From assembly GCA_947373225.1 (NCBI GenBank), contig CANBWX010000006.1, forward strand, positions 1-53,266: a stretch of 53,266 bases of DNA. The letters are read 5' to 3'. The position numbers were made by a program, and so were the translations under genes. Source of the DNA: Flavobacteriaceae bacterium (GTDB taxonomy: Bacteria; Bacteroidota; Bacteroidia; Flavobacteriales; Flavobacteriaceae). The notes beneath the pieces were generated by a model that was given only the letters and a program-made list of their open reading frames with translations, ran no database searches and had not been told where the DNA came from. Position 1 is the stretch's first letter. Each line of letters starts with the position of its first letter. This document shows positions 44,227 through 53,164 of this stretch, piece after piece.

Positions 44227-44928
44227 ATGGGTAAATTATACATTGTTCCAACGCCAATTGGCAACCTCGAAGACATGACTTTTCGAGCGATTCGAATTCT
44301 GAAAGAAGTCGATTTGATTTTGGCGGAAGACACGCGCACCAGCGGAAAATTATTAAAACATTTCGAGATCGGCACGCACATGCACAGCCATCACATGCAC
44401 AACGAGCACAAAACCGTCGAGAATTTAATATCGCGTTTGAAAGCCGGAGAAACCATCGCCTTGATTTCGGATGCTGGAACGCCAGCGATTTCTGATCCTG
44501 GATTTTTGCTCACTCGTGCCTGTGTCGAAAACAAAATTGATGTAGAATGTTTGCCTGGTGCAACGGCTTTTGTGCCGGCATTAGTCAATAGCGGTTTGCC
44601 CAATGATAAATTTATTTTCGAAGGATTTTTGCCCGACAAAAAAGGAAGGCAAACCCGATATTTGGCTCTTGCCGAAGAAACTCGAACCATGATTTTGTAT
44701 GTTTCACCACATAAATTAGTCAAAACTTTAGCCGAATTTATTACCTTTTTTGGCGAAGACCGTCAAATTTGCGTTTCTCGAGAATTGTCAAAATTGCACG
44801 AAGAAAATGTTCGTGGAACGGCCCGAGAAGTCTTGACGCATTTCGAAAATAAACCACCAAAAGGAGAAATTGTGGTGGTTGTTGGTGGGAAAACAACAGT
44901 GAAAGAAAATAAAAAACAATCCGAATAA
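44227..44928 (+). CDS. rsmI: 16S rRNA (cytidine-1402-2'-O)-methyltransferase
   Basis: SAM-dependent methylation of C1402 in the ribosomal P site. 233 residues of the tetrapyrrole-methylase fold. GKLYIVPTPIGNLEDMTFRA at the start, AEDTRTSGKLL, LISDAGTPAISDPG and PGATAFVPALVNSGLP are the RsmI signatures. The C-terminal extra domain of E. coli RsmI is short here. It is directly abutted to the upstream unknown gene. Confidence 0.95.
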   Translation: MGKLYIVPTPIGNLEDMTFRAIRILKEVDLILAEDTRTSGKLLKHFEIGTHMHSHHMHNEHKTVENLISRLKAGETIALISDAGTPAISDPGFLLTRACVENKIDVECLPGATAFVPALVNSGLPNDKFIFEGFLPDKKGRQTRYLALAEETRTMILYVSPHKLVKTLAEFITFFGEDRQICVSRELSKLHEENVRGTAREVLTHFENKPPKGEIVVVVGGKTTVKENKKQSE

Positions 44929-44939
44929 TAAAATATATA

Positions 44940-45287
44940 ATGAGCATTACCTCTTTTTTAGAAAAACTAAAACAAACACCAAATACGATTACATTTCCAG
45001 AAACCATTGCCGTTATTGAGGAAAATTACGATTTTACTCCAACGACTTTCGATAATGGAACCCAACATAATGCCGCAGGAGAAAATTCAGGTTCTTGTAA
45101 ATTATTTGCTTTTGCGAAATTGCAAAATTTATCTCAAGCCGAAACATTAGCTTGTTTTGGAGCCTATTATTTTGAAGAAGTTTTGGGCGATCCAGAAGGA
45201 ACAAACCACCAAAACATTCGTAATTTTATAAAATTAGGATGGGATGGAATCCGATTTGAAGGAGAAGCTTTGACTTTGAAATTATAA
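44940..45287 (+). CDS. HopJ-type III effector family protein
   Basis: 115 residues matching the HopJ family: SFLEKLKQTPNTITFPETIAVIEENYDFTPT at the N-terminus (given here in parts: LEKLKQTP, ITFPETIAVIE, YDFTPT), QHNAAGENSGSCKLFAFAKLQ, and HQNIRNFIKLGWDGI. The name comes from a Pseudomonas effector, but the family occurs in many free-living bacteria without type III secretion, and no such system is present here. It lies 11 nt after rsmI. Function unknown. Confidence 0.9.
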   Translation: MSITSFLEKLKQTPNTITFPETIAVIEENYDFTPTTFDNGTQHNAAGENSGSCKLFAFAKLQNLSQAETLACFGAYYFEEVLGDPEGTNHQNIRNFIKLGWDGIRFEGEALTLKL

Positions 45288-45310
45288 AGATTTATAATCA
45301 AAAAACTTTT

Positions 45311-45380
45311 CTTAAATGACCTCAAATGCCTTATATGGTTCAAAATATTTTACCATATAAGGCATTTGAGGTCATTTAAG
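45311..45380. repeat. Hairpin repeat copy A (29-bp perfect arms)
   Basis: Arms 45311-45339 and 45352-45380 are exact complements with a 12-nt loop, containing TGACCTCAAATGCCTTATAT. It sits in the convergent gap between hopJ and ade and may double as a bidirectional terminator. It is closely related to copy B at 47104-47171. Confidence 0.85.
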
Positions 45381-45400
45381 TTTTGGAGAAATATAAATTG

Positions 45401-47023
45401 TTATTCCACTTCCAAATCCACAAACGAAAAAGTGTTTCCGCTAAATAATCCTTTGTCGGATAATTTCAAATCGGGGATAACGAGTAAAGCCATAAACGAA
45501 AGCGTCATAAAAGGCGTTTTCAAATTGCTACCTAATTCCTTTGCCATTGCATCAATTTCTTGATATAATTTTCCGGTTTCCCAACCGTTTTTATCGCTCA
45601 TAATTCCGGCAACAGGCAAAGCTAACATTTTAGTTGAAGCGTCATTTACCGCGCAAACTCCGCCACGGTTTTCAATAATAAGATTTACCGCATTGCAAAT
45701 TTCCGTGTCCGAAGTTCCCACAACAACAATATTATGACAATCGTGCGCCACAGAACTGGCGATTGCGCCTTTTTTCAATCCAAAATTCTTGATGAAAGCA
45801 ATAGCGGGTTTTGTATTTTCATACCGATTAACAACAGCCATTTTCAAGATGTCATTTTCCGTATCCGAAACGATTTTTCCGTCAACAATTTTCGATTTAT
45901 GATGAATTTCATTGGTAATTAATTGTCCTTCCAAAGCTTCGATAACTCTAATTTTAGAACCAGAACCCGAAACGGTAAAATCACTAATTTCTTTGGAAGT
46001 AATGTTAAAATTATTAGGTGTTTCAAACGGGATATGTGCCACAAATGATTCTCCATTTTCGGCGACTAATTCTCCGTTGATGTAGGTTTGTTGGACTTTG
46101 AAATCTACTAAATCTTCGACCACGATAAAGTCGGCAGCGTCATTTTCTTTCAATAATCCCACGTTCATTTTGTAATGATGTGCAGGATTTACGCAAGCCG
46201 CTTGCAAGATTTTGAAAATGTCAATTCCTTTGGCGACAGCACGCGCACAAAGCAAATTAATGTGACCTATAATCAAATCGTCTGGATGTTTATCGTCCGA
46301 ACAAAACATCATATTCTCGTGATTTTCTGCGAGTAAATCGATGAGTGCTTCGAAGTTTTTGGCGGCACTTCCTTCGCGAATCAGCACTTTCATTCCGAGA
46401 GATAATTTCTCTTCGGCTTCTTCAAAAGTGAAGCATTCGTGATCGGTAGAAATTCCTGCCGAAATATATTTTTTAACGGATTCGCCACGTAATCCAGGCG
46501 CATGTCCATCAACGGGTTTGTCGAAATGTTTTGCCCAATGAATTTTCTTCAACACTTCTTCATCATCAAATAAAACGCCGGGATAATTCATCATTTCCGC
46601 CAAATAATAAATATCGGGCGAAGCCAATAATTCCTTGATTCCATCCGAATCGATAACGGCACCAGCACTTTCGAAAGTGGTTGCAGGAACGCAAGAAGGA
46701 GCTCCAAAATGGAACTTCAACGGCACTTTTTTACTGTTTTCGATCATATAATAAACGCCTTCTTTTCCAAGGACATTGGCAATTTCATGCGGATCCGAAA
46801 TTGTAGCAACCGTTCCGTGAAGAACGGCGATTTTTGCAAACTCAGAAGGAACGAGCATCGAACTTTCGATATGAATGTGAGCGTCAATAAATCCAGGAAG
46901 AATGAAGCTTTTTACGTCATGATTTTTTTCGATTATCGAAATAATTTTTCCGTTTTCGACAGTGATTTCACCTGCGTAAATCCGCTTGTTTTGAATGTCG
47001 ACGATTTGTCCTTGAATTTGCAT
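45401..47023 (-). CDS. ade: Adenine deaminase
   Basis: Metal-dependent amidohydrolase converting adenine to hypoxanthine in purine salvage. 540 residues. [12 protein letters not shown] (44-55) provides the first metal ligands, a further metal-site His lies in DGHAPGLRG, and CSDDKHPDD carries the catalytic Asp. The C-terminal adenine-deaminase domain contains [15 protein letters not shown]. Both flanking intergenic regions carry a copy of the same 29-bp-arm hairpin family. Confidence 0.94.
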   Translation of the reverse strand: MQIQGQIVDIQNKRIYAGEITVENGKIISIIEKNHDVKSFILPGFIDAHIHIESSMLVPSEFAKIAVLHGTVATISDPHEIANVLGKEGVYYMIENSKKVPLKFHFGAPSCVPATTFESAGAVIDSDGIKELLASPDIYYLAEMMNYPGVLFDDEEVLKKIHWAKHFDKPVDGHAPGLRGESVKKYISAGISTDHECFTFEEAEEKLSLGMKVLIREGSAAKNFEALIDLLAENHENMMFCSDDKHPDDLIIGHINLLCARAVAKGIDIFKILQAACVNPAHHYKMNVGLLKENDAADFIVVEDLVDFKVQQTYINGELVAENGESFVAHIPFETPNNFNITSKEISDFTVSGSGSKIRVIEALEGQLITNEIHHKSKIVDGKIVSDTENDILKMAVVNRYENTKPAIAFIKNFGLKKGAIASSVAHDCHNIVVVGTSDTEICNAVNLIIENRGGVCAVNDASTKMLALPVAGIMSDKNGWETGKLYQEIDAMAKELGSNLKTPFMTLSFMALLVIPDLKLSDKGLFSGNTFSFVDLEVE

Positions 47024-47103
47024 TTATTTGATTTTAAAGAGCTAATCAAAAGTACTACGATTTTAGATTTTTTAAAGAAATGAAACAACTATTTTTTATT
47101 TTT

Positions 47104-47171
47104 CTTAAATGACCTTATATGCCTTATATGGTTAATCGATTTACCATATAAGGCATATAAGGTCATTTAAG
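47104..47171. repeat. Hairpin repeat copy B (29-bp perfect arms)
   Basis: Arms 47104-47132 and 47143-47171 are exact complements with a 10-nt loop, containing TGACCTTATATGCCTTATAT. They differ from copy A at two arm positions, both compensated in the opposite arm. It lies in the divergent gap between ade and recJ, so it cannot simply be a terminator for both. Confidence 0.85.
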
Positions 47172-47279
47172 GTTTGTGCTTTATTGTAATTTGTATTGTC
47201 AAGATTAAAATGTTTAGGTAAATTTTCATCTATTTTAAACTAAATTTGTGCAGTAACAAATCTCAATTCATAATCAATT

Positions 47280-48968
47280 ATGCGCTGGACCATCAAACCA
47301 AAACCTTCGGAAGAAAAGGTAAAACAACTAGCTGCCGCTTTGAATGTGGCCGATTTTGTGGCAACACTTTTGGTTCAACGTGGTATCGAAACGTTTGAAG
47401 AAGCGCGGAAATTTTTTCGTCCAACTTTGTCCGATTTGCATAATCCGTACTTGATGAAAGATATGGATAAAGCCGTCGAACGTATCGAATTAGCAATTAA
47501 AAACGGCGAAAATATTCTTGTTTTTGGTGATTATGATGTTGATGGAACTACGGCAGTTTCGCTAGTTGCTTCTTATTTGAAAACTTATTATCCTAATGTA
47601 GCCACCTATATTCCAGATCGTTATGTCGAAGGTTACGGTGTTTCTTTCAAAGGAATTGACTTTGCGGATGATAATGGGTTTTCGCTGATAATTGCTTTAG
47701 ATTGTGGTATTAAATCGATAGATCACGTGGGGTATGCCAAAGAGCGAAACATTGATTTTATCATTTGTGATCACCACCGACCGGGAGAATTTTTGCCAGA
47801 TGCTGTGGCGGTTTTAGATCCAAAAAGAGACGATTGTAGCTATCCTTATGACGAATTATGTGGTTGCGGAATTGGTTTTAAACTGATTCAGGCATTGGGT
47901 GAAAACCGAAATCAAACTATAGAAGATTTGACTTCCTATTTAGATTTGGTTGCCACTGCGATTGCCGCTGATATTGTTCCGATGACTGGCGAAAACAGGA
48001 TTTTGGCTTACTTTGGTTTGCAAGTTATCAACGCGGATCCAAGACCGGGAATCAACGCTTTGGTTCATCAAGTAAAAAAACAAACTTTAGATATTACCGA
48101 TGTCGTTTTTATAATTGCACCGAGAATAAATGCAGCGGGACGAATCAAACATGGGAATCATGCCGTGGAATTATTATCGGAATTTGATTTCGAGCAGGCA
48201 CAACAATTTGCCTCCGAAATTGAAGCGTATAATTCCGAAAGAAAAGATTTAGACAAGCAAATTACCAAAGAAGCTCTTGGTCAAATTTTGGAAAACAACG
48301 AAAAAGAACGTTTTACAACGGTCGTTTTTCAAGAAGATTGGCACAAAGGTGTTATAGGAATTGTGGCTTCGCGATTGATAGAAACGTATTATCGTCCGAC
48401 ATTGGTTTTTACCAAAAGTGGTGATAAATACGCCGCTTCGGCGCGTTCTGTGAAGGGATTTGATGTCTATAATGCCTTGGAAGCGTGTTCGGAACATTTG
48501 GAGCAATTTGGCGGACACATGTATGCTGCGGGAATGACTTTATTGGAAGAAAATTATCAATTATTCAAAAATGCTTTCGAAAAAGTTGTCGAAGAAACAA
48601 TTCATCCAGATTCGTTAACTCCTGAAATTGCAGTTGATGCCGAGATAAATTTCGATGATATTACGCCAAAATTGATTCGGATTTTGAAACAATTCGAACC
48701 TTTTGGACCACAAAATATGACGCCTGTTTTCTTGACAAAAAATGTAATTGACACCGGTTATGCAAAAAAAATGGGGGGTGATGAAGAGCATTTAAAGTTA
48801 TTTGTTCGTCAAAATAATTCCGAAGGAATACCAGCAATAGGTTTTGGGTTAGGAAATAAAATAGATCTTACAACCAACAAAAAACCATTCGAAGCCGTAT
48901 ATTGCATCGATGAAAATGAATGGAACGGGAAAGTTTCTATCCAATTGAGATTAAAAGACATAAAATAA
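47280..48968 (+). CDS. recJ: Single-stranded-DNA 5'-3' exonuclease RecJ
   Basis: DHH-family nuclease for recombination and mismatch repair. 562 residues. Motif I VFGDYDVDGTTA (81-92), motif III CDHHRPGE (163-170), motif IV region AIAADIVPM, and the DHHA1 motif QFGGHMYAAGMTL are intact. The C-terminal OB-like domain is present. A TAAATTTG box at 47241-47248 precedes the ATG. The MFS gene follows after 12 nt. Confidence 0.95.
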   Translation: MRWTIKPKPSEEKVKQLAAALNVADFVATLLVQRGIETFEEARKFFRPTLSDLHNPYLMKDMDKAVERIELAIKNGENILVFGDYDVDGTTAVSLVASYLKTYYPNVATYIPDRYVEGYGVSFKGIDFADDNGFSLIIALDCGIKSIDHVGYAKERNIDFIICDHHRPGEFLPDAVAVLDPKRDDCSYPYDELCGCGIGFKLIQALGENRNQTIEDLTSYLDLVATAIAADIVPMTGENRILAYFGLQVINADPRPGINALVHQVKKQTLDITDVVFIIAPRINAAGRIKHGNHAVELLSEFDFEQAQQFASEIEAYNSERKDLDKQITKEALGQILENNEKERFTTVVFQEDWHKGVIGIVASRLIETYYRPTLVFTKSGDKYAASARSVKGFDVYNALEACSEHLEQFGGHMYAAGMTLLEENYQLFKNAFEKVVEETIHPDSLTPEIAVDAEINFDDITPKLIRILKQFEPFGPQNMTPVFLTKNVIDTGYAKKMGGDEEHLKLFVRQNNSEGIPAIGFGLGNKIDLTTNKKPFEAVYCIDENEWNGKVSIQLRLKDIK

Positions 48969-48980
48969 ATTTCACTTTAA

Positions 48981-50246
48981 ATGAAGAAAAAAGATCCTTA
49001 CGCAGCCTTGCGTTATAGAGAATTTAATACGTTTTTGTTGTTGCGATTTACCATGGTTTTTGCTTGGTCTATGCAATTTATTATCATAGAATGGCAGGTT
49101 TATAGTTTAACTAAAAATCCACTTTCGTTAGGAATCATCGGATTAATGGAAGTGATTCCTGCAATTGCAATGGCGTTGTTCGCGGGACATATTGTAGATC
49201 AAAACGAAAAGAAAGGAATGCTGCTGAAATGTATTTTGGCCTTTTCGGTAATAAGTTTTGGGTTGTTTTTATTGACTTGGCCACGAATGGTGAGCGGTGT
49301 TGCAACCAATAAAATTCTGTATGGTATTTATTTTCTTGTTTTTCTAGGTGGATTAGTTCGGTCTTTTCTAGGGCCAACAATCTTCTCTCTTTTATCCTTA
49401 ATCGTTCCTAAAAAAGTATATCCTAATGCGGCCACTTGGAGCAGTTCAGTTTGGCAAATTGGTGCTGTTCTTGGGCCTTCGGTGGCAGGATTTTCGATAA
49501 CTTTAATAGGTGTTCATTGGTCTATGTGTCTTGTTTTTGCGTGTTCTGTTTTGTCATTGACCACCTTGACACAAATAGGAACTAAGCCTATTTTGAACCC
49601 AAAAATTGGCGAACCTATCCTAGAAAGTTTGAAGGAAGGTGTGAAATTTGTTTATACTAATAAATCTATTTTAGGAGCTTTAACGCTCGATATGGTTGCG
49701 GTTCTTTTTGGCGGAGCAGTGGCACTTTTGCCTGTTTTTGCTCAAGATATTCTAAAAGTTGGACCTGAAGGTTTCGGAGTTTTACGTGCTGCTCCAGCGG
49801 TCGGGTCTATGCTGACGATGTTTGTTTCGGCACATCTTCCGTTTTATAAAAACGCAGGAAAAAATTTGTTGGGAGCTATTTTTGTTTTTGGAGTTTGTAT
49901 TATCGTTTTTGGACTTTCCTCTTGGTTTTGGTTGTCGGTATTAGCCTTGTTTTTTAGTGGCGTTGCCGATGGGATTTCGGTGGTGATTCGTCAAACTATT
50001 TTGCAATTGAAAACACCGGATCATATGCGAGGTCGTGTGGCAGCAGTAAATTCAATTTTTGTGGGTTCGTCAAATGAGTTTGGCGCTTTCGAAAGCGGAT
50101 TGACTGCAAAATTGATGGGAACCGTTACCGCAGTTGTTTTTGGCGGAAGCATGACACTTTTAATCGTGATTTTTACAGGAATCAAATTGCCGTCTTTTAG
50201 GAATTTGGACTTGCAAAAAGACTTGGACGAACATGAAAATTCGTAG
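48981..50246 (+). CDS. MFS transporter (EntS/MFS_3 type)
   Basis: 421 residues with 12 predicted membrane helices. The opening ALRYREFNTFLLLRF and the loop GLMEVIPAIAMALFAGHIVDQ (between TM2 and TM3, motif A-like) fit the MFS_3 group that includes the enterobactin exporter EntS and macrolide efflux proteins. TPDHMRGRVAAVNSIFVG is the matching motif between TM8 and TM9. It is probably a drug or siderophore exporter. It is co-directional with recJ. The substrate is unknown. Confidence 0.9.
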   Translation: MKKKDPYAALRYREFNTFLLLRFTMVFAWSMQFIIIEWQVYSLTKNPLSLGIIGLMEVIPAIAMALFAGHIVDQNEKKGMLLKCILAFSVISFGLFLLTWPRMVSGVATNKILYGIYFLVFLGGLVRSFLGPTIFSLLSLIVPKKVYPNAATWSSSVWQIGAVLGPSVAGFSITLIGVHWSMCLVFACSVLSLTTLTQIGTKPILNPKIGEPILESLKEGVKFVYTNKSILGALTLDMVAVLFGGAVALLPVFAQDILKVGPEGFGVLRAAPAVGSMLTMFVSAHLPFYKNAGKNLLGAIFVFGVCIIVFGLSSWFWLSVLALFFSGVADGISVVIRQTILQLKTPDHMRGRVAAVNSIFVGSSNEFGAFESGLTAKLMGTVTAVVFGGSMTLLIVIFTGIKLPSFRNLDLQKDLDEHENS

Positions 50247-50250
50247 TAAA

Positions 50251-51000
50251 TTAATATTTCTTCAACTCGAAAGTCTCACCATCAAAAACTCCATACGTAA
50301 AATAACCAATCCAATCGCCTAGATTTACATACTCAGAATTTTCGCCAACAGGAACTATCATCGGCAAATGGCGATGACCAAAAACGAGGTAATTATAATG
50401 CTTGGTTTCTAGTTTTCTTTTGGAATAAAGGATCAGCCATTCGTTTTCATCGCCAAGGAATTTCACGTCTTCATCGCCCGAAATAAGTTTGTTTTTTACC
50501 GAAAGGTAATGACCAAGCTTTACGCCAATATCAGGATGAAGCCATCGAAACAACCATTTCGAAAACGGATTGGTAAATACTTTTTTCATTCGTTTGTAGC
50601 CTTTGTCGCCGGGACCTTTTCCATCGCCGTGACCAATAAGGAACGTTTTTTTGTTGAAAGTATATTCTTGATTATCGCGATAAATGGGAATATTCAATTC
50701 ATTTTCGAAATAATCATTCATCCATAAATCATGATTTCCTACGAAGAAATAAATCGGAATTCCACTGTCGCGAATTTCAGCAAGTTTGCCAAGAACCCGC
50801 ACAAAACCTTTGGGAACAACGGTTTTATATTCGAACCAAAAATCGAATAAATCACCCAATAAAAAAATAGCTTCGGCATCTTCTTTGACTTCGTCAAGCC
50901 AAGCAACAAATTTTTTCTCTCTTGGTAAACTTAATTCGGGAGTTGGCGCACCAAAATGATGATCGGAGGCGAAATATATTTTTTTGTTGGGAGTGATCAT
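50251..51000 (-). CDS. lpxH: UDP-2,3-diacylglucosamine pyrophosphatase (LpxH type)
   Basis: Calcineurin-like metallophosphoesterase that forms lipid X in lipid A synthesis, at the inner membrane. 249 residues. The metal motifs in order are YFASDHHFGAP (D13, H15), LLGDLFDFWFEY, VGNHDLWM, IGHGDG and FGHRHLP. The LFDFWFEY and GNHD arrangement separates LpxH-like enzymes from general phosphatases. It follows queD on the same strand after 23 nt. Confidence 0.9.
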   Translation of the reverse strand: MITPNKKIYFASDHHFGAPTPELSLPREKKFVAWLDEVKEDAEAIFLLGDLFDFWFEYKTVVPKGFVRVLGKLAEIRDSGIPIYFFVGNHDLWMNDYFENELNIPIYRDNQEYTFNKKTFLIGHGDGKGPGDKGYKRMKKVFTNPFSKWLFRWLHPDIGVKLGHYLSVKNKLISGDEDVKFLGDENEWLILYSKRKLETKHYNYLVFGHRHLPMIVPVGENSEYVNLGDWIGYFTYGVFDGETFELKKY

Positions 51001-51023
51001 AAAGCTAAAGTAGGTTTTTTAAA

Positions 51024-51476
51024 TTACAAATTATCGCTTGCAAACCATTCGGCGAAAGAAGAATCTGTTTCTTGCAATTTTAAAGAAAAAAGACCAATAT
51101 TTTCGGGTAATCGGCTGATGATTCTTTTAGAAAAATCGACTACCATATTTTCACTTGTTGGCTGATAATTAACTAAAATCACGTGATGTCCACGTTTTTC
51201 CAGTTCCTTAGCCAACTCAATATGAGGTGTTGTTTCGTTAAAAACCGTAGCGTGATCAAACTGATCTACGATTTCCTCTTTTACTATTTTTTTCAAATCA
51301 GAAAAATCGATAACCATCCCAAATTTCACATTATTTCGGTCGTCGATTGGCGTTCCTATTACCGTCACCGATAGCTTATAACTGTGCCCATGCACGTTTT
51401 TGCATTTCCCGTCATAACCGTACAAGGCATGACCGGTTTCGAAACTAAACTGTTTTGTAATTCTGATTTTGCTCAT
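51024..51476 (-). CDS. queD: 6-carboxy-5,6,7,8-tetrahydropterin synthase
   Basis: Queuosine precursor enzyme (PTPS fold) acting on dihydroneopterin triphosphate. 150 residues from the ATG at 51474-51476; a start 21 nt upstream would fall within the TAAATTTG promoter box at 51495-51502. Zinc ligands lie in FETGHALYG and NVHGHSYKL, and the FDHATVFNE and PTSENMVV segments are catalytic/substrate regions. The CKNVHGH Cys is typical of QueD rather than eukaryotic PTPS. Confidence 0.92.
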   Translation of the reverse strand: MSKIRITKQFSFETGHALYGYDGKCKNVHGHSYKLSVTVIGTPIDDRNNVKFGMVIDFSDLKKIVKEEIVDQFDHATVFNETTPHIELAKELEKRGHHVILVNYQPTSENMVVDFSKRIISRLPENIGLFSLKLQETDSSFAEWFASDNL

Positions 51477-51581
51477 TCTGTTTTTATTTGACTGCAAATT
51501 TAGTGAATCTAATTCGTTTGCTTAGGATTCGGATTTTTTCTTTTGCTACAGATTTAAAAGATTAAAAAATATTTTTTTTAA

Positions 51582-51632
51582 AACCATTAAGAAATTTAAT
51601 TTTCCTTAATGACTCTTAATTTCTTAATGGTT
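51582..51632. repeat. Hairpin with 15-bp arms, possible variant of the A/B family
   Basis: AACCATTAAGAAATT (51582-51596) and AATTTCTTAATGGTT (51618-51632) are exact complements with a 21-nt loop. The segment 51601-51632 resembles the left arm of copies A/B (CTTAATGAC...CTTAATGGTT). It lies downstream of the 58-residue gene and may act as its terminator. Confidence 0.6.
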
Positions 51633-51639
51633 CATCAAT

Positions 51640-51816
51640 CTACTTCTTACCGTCTGTATTTTTTGCTCTATAATACATCCAATAGGCAACACCAACCAAT
51701 AAAACGAATGGAAGAAACGAACCAATAAGCACTCCGGTTTGATAACTGCTGTCCGGTGCGACCTTCAATTTTTCTGTAACATTTACTTGAAGGAAAGGCA
51801 AGATGAGGTACATCAT
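51640..51816 (-). CDS. 58-residue single-pass membrane peptide
   Basis: ATG at 51814-51816 (a second ATG follows at once), stop TAG at 51640-51642. The sequence begins MMYLILPFLQVNVTEKLKV, continues SSYQTGVLIGSFLP, has one strong hydrophobic helix (about 30-49, LIGSFLPFVLLVGVAYWMYY region) and ends in a basic tail RAKNTDGKK. The start is only 3 nt after the stop of the enoyl-CoA hydratase gene on the same strand, so coupled translation is very likely. I do not recognise a family. Length and topology suggest a small membrane-complex subunit or regulator. Confidence 0.7.
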   Translation of the reverse strand: MMYLILPFLQVNVTEKLKVAPDSSYQTGVLIGSFLPFVLLVGVAYWMYYRAKNTDGKK

Positions 51817-51819
51817 TGT

Positions 51820-52587
51820 TTATTTTTTAAGTTGATTTAGAGCATTTTTCGAAAAATCAGAAAGCAATAATTTACCTGAAATTTCGGCTCTTTCATAAAG
51901 CAAAGTCGACCAATTATTGGTTCCTTCCCAAAACACTTTTTTTATTTCGGTTAAAGCTTCCGGATTATAACTGGCTAGTTTTTTGGCGAAAGCTGTAATT
52001 TCAAGATCTAATTCGGCTGTGGTTTCAAACACTTTGGCGTAAAGCCCTTTTTGGTATGCCCAATTTGAGGATTTCCATTCGGTTGCTTCCAAAGCCATTT
52101 CGGTCATGGCACTTTTTCCTATTTTTCGGCTCACGGCAGGCTCTATTACAAATGGTCCAATTCCTATTGAGAGTTCAGATAATTTGATGTCGCTTCCGTT
52201 TGTTGCCAAAGCATAATCGCAAGCAGCAGCAATGCCAACGCCTCCGCCAACTGCTTTTCCGTGAATTCTGCCAACGATTGTTTTCGAACAATTGCGCATG
52301 GCGTTCAATACATTAGCAAAACCAGAAAAGAATTTTGTGGCTTCTGCCAAATTGGTAACGGCTTTAAGTTCGTCAAAAGAAGCACCTGCGCAAAAAACTC
52401 CAGAACCGCTGCTTTTGAGAATAATCACCGAAACAGCTGGATTATTACTTAAAATATTGAGTTCATTCGTCAAACGGTTTAGTAATTCACTCGGAAAAGA
52501 ATTACTCGCAGGATGCCCAAATTCGAGGGTTGCGACTGCGTTTTCGATTGTCGTTAAGAGTTCGCCGTTTGGGTTTTGATTTGTCAT
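51820..52587 (-). CDS. Enoyl-CoA hydratase/isomerase family protein
   Basis: 255 residues, crotonase fold. VFCAGASFDELKAV forms the first oxyanion-hole strand and GKAVGGGVGIAAACDYALA the second. The region ELSIGIGPFVIEPAVSRKIG keeps one Glu at the catalytic zone (the position of the second Glu of classical hydratases is occupied differently). It could be a hydratase or isomerase of amino-acid or aromatic catabolism, for example methylglutaconyl-CoA-hydratase-like. A 58-residue membrane peptide is encoded 3 nt downstream. Confidence 0.85.
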   Translation of the reverse strand: MTNQNPNGELLTTIENAVATLEFGHPASNSFPSELLNRLTNELNILSNNPAVSVIILKSSGSGVFCAGASFDELKAVTNLAEATKFFSGFANVLNAMRNCSKTIVGRIHGKAVGGGVGIAAACDYALATNGSDIKLSELSIGIGPFVIEPAVSRKIGKSAMTEMALEATEWKSSNWAYQKGLYAKVFETTAELDLEITAFAKKLASYNPEALTEIKKVFWEGTNNWSTLLYERAEISGKLLLSDFSKNALNQLKK

Positions 52588-52648
52588 TTTGCCAATTTTG
52601 ATGTAAAGTTAAAAATATTAAGGGAAGCAGGATATTTTTTTTCAAAAT

Positions 52649-52680
52649 TTGCTTTGTGCTGTATTTATATGTTATATTTG
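52649..52680 (+). promoter_or_regulatory. Promoter of tRNA-Ala
   Basis: TTG (52649-52651), 21-nt spacer, TATATTTG (52673-52680), ending 10 nt before the tRNA. Same architecture as the promoter of the first tRNA. Confidence 0.7.
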
Positions 52681-52690
52681 CCCGAGAATT

Positions 52691-52764
52691 GGGGGATTAG
52701 CTCATTTGGCTAGAGCGCTTGCCTGGCAGGCAAGAGGTGGTCGGTTCGAATCCGATATTCTCCA
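52691..52764 (+). tRNA. tRNA-Ala (GGC)
   Basis: 74 nt. The acceptor stem GGGGGAT/ATTCTCC has two G-T pairs. The anticodon stem CTTGC/GCAAG encloses the loop CTGGCAG, giving anticodon GGC. T-arm GTCGG-TTCGAAT-CCGAT, discriminator A, no encoded CCA. The typical alanine G3-T70 pair is present as the third acceptor base pair. Confidence 0.96.
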
Positions 52765-52775
52765 CTTTGATTATC

Positions 52776-52805
52776 AAGGCCTTACAGCAATGTGAGGCTT
52801 TTTTT
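52776..52805 (+). terminator. Rho-independent terminator after tRNA-Ala
   Basis: AAGGCCTTACA (52776-52786) pairs with TGTGAGGCTTT (52791-52801) including wobbles, GCAA loop, then T-run. Confidence 0.8.
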
Positions 52806-53164
52806 ATACAATCTAAGTGTACTTATTGGGTGGCTTTTTGATGATTTGAGTGTAAAAAATAGAGTTCCAATTATGGATGCTTAATTCTTGTTTTTTTAGT
52901 TACGACTTCAACCTACTTTTTTTATTTTGCTTTTATCCGAAACCGCATTCGGCAATAATATTCAGCAAATAAAATTTTCTTTCGATGATTTGTAAGATGA
53001 TTTTATATATTTGATTAGTATTACAACACTCTACGGCTACAAAATAGCTTGAATAGATGTATATTCACTATATTGTATTAAGTATATACAAATTGGCGGC
53101 AATATTATGAAGAACATAAAAACACGAACAACATTTTAATTAACAATTAAAAAATATAAATTGA
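52806..53164. other. AT-rich non-coding gap after tRNA-Ala
   Basis: 359 nt without a credible gene. A short frame without a start codon near 53083-53147 reads WRQYYEEHKNTNNILINN before a stop and could be a coding remnant, but it is too short to assign. No promoter with full consensus was found for the downstream gene. Confidence 0.4.

Noticed and set aside
44940..45287. Type III secretion effector
   Set aside because: The HopJ family is common in bacteria without type III secretion and no secretion genes are present; the name reflects history only.
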